Shown here piece by piece: positions 61,671 to 64,000 of a stretch of DNA of 64,000 nt. Under the pieces are notes generated by a model that saw only the letters and a program-made list of their open reading frames with translations, ran no database searches and was not told where the DNA came from. The position numbers and the translations under genes were made by a program. This DNA comes from Pseudomonas chlororaphis (GTDB taxonomy: Bacteria; Pseudomonadota; Gammaproteobacteria; Pseudomonadales; Pseudomonadaceae), in contig NZ_MOAL01000001.1 of the NCBI RefSeq assembly GCF_003731765.1, forward strand, positions 558,001 to 622,000, given 5' to 3'. The stretch's first letter is position 1, and each line of letters starts with the position of its first letter.

Positions 61671-62898
61671 GGGAAGCTCCTTGATCAATTTTTGTACAGC
61701 GCGCCCAACCCACAGCCCGCTCACCGCCCGCGGCCAGGCGAGCGGGTTGCTGGCGGCTGAACAACAGCTGTGGGCCCTGCTGGCGCACCGTGTAACCGGC
61801 CACGGCATCGAAGCCGTCGCATTGGGCAACGGCCAGGGTCAGGTGTTCCGGCAAAGGGCTGTCGAGGTTGCCCTGGTTGCGCAGGCGGATATCGAAGAGC
61901 CCGTCCTGCTCGACCAGCGACAGGCCGAGCTGGCTGTCCAGGGCCTCGCCCCGGGCCACGGCCTTGAGGGTGGTCAGGCTCCAGGCCCGGCGATCGCCCT
62001 TGAGCGGCAGGCGAAACCAGATCAGCCCCGCCAAGTGTGGTGGAGGATCCTTGCGTAATTCCAGGGCCAGGGTTGCCAGTTGCCGGGGGTCAGCCATGAG
62101 CTCCTGACGTTCACCGGCCTGCTCGATGGCCACTTCGCTTTCCACCAGGGGCGCGCCTTCGGTGTTCGACAGCAAGGCCACGCCGTAGGCCGGCAAGGCC
62201 AGGTAGAAGGGTTTATCGGTGACCTTGCTCCAGGCCTGGGCCCACTGCCGGGCCTGGCCGGGTTCGAACAGCCCCAGGCGCGGGTCGCTCACCGCATGCA
62301 CCTGCAGCACGCTGCTGTCCACCGTGGCCAGCAGCGCCGGCAGCTCACGGCTACCAAGCCAGGACGGCAAGGCGGTGATGCTCAGGGCCAAGGTGCTCGG
62401 CAGGCGGTTGCGCAACTGGGCCAGAAAGGCCTGGTAACCCGGCAGCCGGGCAACCCCCGCGTCATGGTCGATTTCCAGCCCGGCCAGGGTCAGGCCCTGG
62501 GCTTGCCAGTCGGCCAGCAGTAGCTGGATCTGCGTGTTGATCTGGTCCTGGTCCAGGGCCGGCAGTTGGCCGTCGAGGCGCACCACGGCGATCAGCGGGC
62601 GGCCGTCGGCCTTGAGCAACTGGGCATCGATCCGTGCCCGGCTCCACCCCGCCTTGGGAAAGGCCTGCAAGGCCAGGACGCGCAACGTGGAAAAGTCCTC
62701 GCGGCTGTGCGCCAGCGCCTCGCGATGGGCGTCTTTCCACTGGCGCTGCCAGACATACACCTGCTGATCCAGGGGCGGCGCGGCCCGCTGCTCACAGCCA
62801 TTGAGCAGCAGCACGCCCAGCAGCAGCGCGGCGAAACGAATACCGGCTGAGGCTAATCGCGAGTGCGGCCCCTGGAGGCAAAAAACCCCTCGGCTCAC
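61657..62898 (-). CDS. DUF3142-like lipoprotein
   Basis: The GTG at 62898 overlaps the stop of the previous gene (GTGA) and gives 413 residues with a lipoprotein signal (FAALLLGVLLLNGC). The mature part has a TIM-barrel-like pattern, including VYVWQRQWKDAHREAL, LEIDHDAGVARLPGYQAFL and LALPAYGVALL, recalling DUF3142. A ligand or sugar-chain role is possible as the fold resembles glycosidases, but no catalytic residues are secure. ATG at 62943 would overlap the previous gene by more. Function unknown. Confidence 0.72.
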   Translation of the reverse strand: MSRGVFCLQGPHSRLASAGIRFAALLLGVLLLNGCEQRAAPPLDQQVYVWQRQWKDAHREALAHSREDFSTLRVLALQAFPKAGWSRARIDAQLLKADGRPLIAVVRLDGQLPALDQDQINTQIQLLLADWQAQGLTLAGLEIDHDAGVARLPGYQAFLAQLRNRLPSTLALSITALPSWLGSRELPALLATVDSSVLQVHAVSDPRLGLFEPGQARQWAQAWSKVTDKPFYLALPAYGVALLSNTEGAPLVESEVAIEQAGERQELMADPRQLATLALELRKDPPPHLAGLIWFRLPLKGDRRAWSLTTLKAVARGEALDSQLGLSLVEQDGLFDIRLRNQGNLDSPLPEHLTLAVAQCDGFDAVAGYTVRQQGPQLLFSRQQPARLAAGGERAVGWARCTKIDQGASHVRP

Positions 62899-63215
62899 GG
62901 CGTGCACCACGTGGTCACATCCCGCGGATTGAACCCCGGGCAACGGGCGTCTTTGCCGATCAGCCGGTACGGGGTTTCAGGGGCGTAAGAGAAATAGAAA
63001 TAGTGCTGCCGGTCTTCACCGTACAGCCAGTAATTGCTGGAGCCCTGGTTGATCACCGTGGGCTCGAAGGTCCAGATCGACGACTCCGGCGGAATGAAAT
63101 TGGAGCGCTCGACCAACAGTTGCCAGGCGTTGGACAGCACCGGGGTCAGGCCCCCCAACAGCACGACGCCCAAGGCCGGGACAAGCATCCATGCACGCAA
63201 CCATCGAGTGTTCAT
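62895..63215 (-). CDS. Small exported protein, first gene of the operon
   Basis: This 106-residue protein starts MNTRWLRAWMLVPALGVVLLGG, a signal or anchor segment, and continues with RSNFIPPESSIWTFEPTVINQGSSNYWLYGEDRQHYFYFSY, rich in Tyr, Phe and Trp, and two Cys near the end (ARCPGFNPRDVTTWC). No family recognised. It is coupled by GTGA overlap to the DUF3142-like gene, and the operon is divergent from the gene at 63306. Confidence 0.72.
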   Translation of the reverse strand: MNTRWLRAWMLVPALGVVLLGGLTPVLSNAWQLLVERSNFIPPESSIWTFEPTVINQGSSNYWLYGEDRQHYFYFSYAPETPYRLIGKDARCPGFNPRDVTTWCTP

Positions 63216-63305
63216 CAGGCCCCATCCACCGGACTTGCAGTTTTTTTCTGAAAAAAAACCGCGCTCGTGCGTCTATAGCCCAAGCCGCGGTTTTCTGGAG
63301 GGCAA

Positions 63306-63527
63306 ATGGTACCGGATAAAGCGATCGCCCAAGCAACATTGGATCTGTACCTCGATGTCTTGCAGCGGGTCGACCAGCACCTGGCAGACACCCTGCCGCA
63401 CCTCGACGACGGGCAGGCCAGGGCCTACAAGCTAGCGACGGGCAAGGTGATGGGCGAGATCATCGAGGCTTTTCTCAACCCGCTCATCCGGCAACACCCC
63501 GAACTCAAGCCCGAGCAACTGGATTGA
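63306..63527 (+). CDS. Small conserved hypothetical protein
   Basis: This 73-residue acidic helical protein reads MVPDKAIAQATLDLYLDVLQ then HLADTLPHLDDGQARAYKLATG and ends PELKPEQLD. TGGAGGG precedes the ATG. No membrane or signal segment. I recognise no family; helical content and Leu/Asp spacing suggest a small binding partner. A long-loop hairpin (63255-63294) ends 11 nt before the ATG. Confidence 0.7.
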   Translation: MVPDKAIAQATLDLYLDVLQRVDQHLADTLPHLDDGQARAYKLATGKVMGEIIEAFLNPLIRQHPELKPEQLD

Positions 63528-63565
63528 CATGGAGAACGCCGTTCAGCGCACGCCGGAACGACTCA

Positions 63566-63584
63566 ATTGATAATGCTTATCAAT
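63566..63584. promoter_or_regulatory. Fur-box-like palindrome
   Basis: ATTGATAATGCTTATCAAT is a perfect 8-3-8 inverted repeat resembling the Fur consensus GATAATGATAATCATTATC. It lies 60 nt before the sigma factor start, consistent with iron control of a FecI-type sigma factor. Confidence 0.8.
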
Positions 63585-63643
63585 CAAAGTAAAGTCGCGA
63601 ACCGCTGCCCATTGGCTCCATTTTCAGAGCGTTCATTCATTTC

Positions 63644-64000
63644 ATGGCCGAGCCAGGTACCAAGCTGGAAATCTACCTCGCCAACCGCAAGGCGTTGGTG
63701 GACTACGCCGCGCCGATCGTAGGCGGGCGCGCACAAGCCGAGGACGTGGTCCAGGATGCCTGGTTGCGTTTCGACGGCCGCGACGCCAGTCCGATCCAGC
63801 AGCCGGTGGCGTACCTGTATCGGATCGTGCGCAACCTGGCCGTGGACCTGACCCGACGCCTGCACACCGACAAATACCAGGCGGATGGCGCCGAGTTGCT
63901 GGCCACCCTGCCCGCCGACACGCCATCCCCCGAACACCAGCTGTACCACCAGGATGAACTGCGACAATTGGAATCGGCCATGGCCCAGTTGCCTGAACGC
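63644..64000 (+). CDS. ECF sigma factor, FecI-type, 3' end outside window
   Basis: The frame from ATG at 63644 is open to the window edge (119 codons). It has sigma region 2: KLEIYLANRKALVDYAAPIV, then GRAQAEDVVQDAWLRFDGRD, the core promoter-recognition and RNA-polymerase-binding helix, followed by YLYRIVRNLAVDLTRRLHTDK. Region 4 begins with ELRQLESAMAQLPER. The match is to FecI-like factors that switch on siderophore receptors together with a FecR anti-sigma factor, expected further downstream. The Fur-like box at 63566 supports iron control. Confidence 0.85.
   Translation, partial: MAEPGTKLEIYLANRKALVDYAAPIVGGRAQAEDVVQDAWLRFDGRDASPIQQPVAYLYRIVRNLAVDLTRRLHTDKYQADGAELLATLPADTPSPEHQLYHQDELRQLESAMAQLPER

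Noticed and set aside
63584..63967. 127-codon minus-strand frame opposite the sigma factor
   Set aside because: The plus-strand frame has clear sigma region 2 motifs and an upstream Fur-like box; the antisense frame has no recognised feature.

Overview
The window looks like chromosomal DNA of a Pseudomonas of the fluorescens group. The evidence is high GC with strong GC3 coding bias, many copies of a Pseudomonas REP element (core GTAGGAGCCGGCTTGCCGGC), and gene order I recall from Pseudomonas: acetylpolyamine amidohydrolase with a PotF-like binding protein, pycA/pycB with a LysR regulator, RpiR regulator, GGDEF-EAL protein and UvrD, then pdxY and a Zur-type zinc-starvation cluster. Two 14-bp palindromes matching the Pseudomonas parS core (35230, 48899) suggest the window lies in the origin half of the chromosome. 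I saw no tRNA, rRNA, CRISPR, insertion sequence or prophage.

Layout. 1-10 kb: a 5'-truncated ankyrin protein, polyamine genes (aphA, potF-like), a MocR-type regulator divergent from a PaiB-like protein and two GNAT acetyltransferases, a homocysteine methyltransferase, and an amino-acid ABC binding protein plus permease. 10-22 kb: two-subunit pyruvate carboxylase with a divergent LysR regulator, an RpiR/HexR-type regulator with its own palindromic operator, a membrane PAS-GGDEF-EAL protein, and UvrD helicase. 22-29 kb: EamA-like, Tim44-like and SMI1/KNR4 proteins, a Kef-like antiporter with an unusual C-terminus, an acyl-CoA thioesterase, an APC permease and pdxY.

29.5-42.4 kb is a zinc-starvation island. 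Two near-perfect Zur boxes sit between divergent units. One lies between dksA2-COG0523-DUF1826-COG0523 and a small secreted protein. The other lies between an N-acetylmuramoyl-L-alanine amidase and a long overlapping operon: folE2, a zinc-type ABC transporter (ATPase, permease, binding protein), hisI-like, gamma carbonic anhydrase, dihydroorotase and a second threonyl-tRNA synthetase. Most members are spare copies of zinc-dependent enzymes or their low-zinc substitutes.

42.4-46 kb: a DUF3617 protein, cardiolipin synthase and a cyclopropane-fatty-acid synthase. 46-52 kb: a four-gene operon with 4-nt overlaps throughout, encoding three SPFH (HflK/HflC-like) membrane proteins, one with a 19-histidine N-terminus, and an HmtA-like metal P-type ATPase. 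It is preceded by a third, weaker Zur-like box. 52-58 kb: a six-gene lipid operon resembling E. coli ynbABCD (CDP-alcohol phosphatidyltransferase, hydrolase-methyltransferase fusion, PAP2-dual-specificity phosphatase, CdsA-like enzyme) plus a small membrane protein and an acyltransferase; its product is unknown. 58-64 kb: lpd-type dihydrolipoamide dehydrogenase, a three-gene operon of unknown envelope proteins, a small hypothetical protein, and the start of a FecI-type sigma factor behind a perfect Fur-like palindrome.

The most promising leads are the SPFH/P-type ATPase operon as a zinc-starvation system, the ynb-like lipid operon with altered catalytic motif, the dihydroorotase lacking a metal-binding His, excess DnaA-box 9-mers (including a 12-nt in-frame tandem repeat), and a 40-nt block repeated 25 kb apart that carries a possible ribosome-binding site and start codon.
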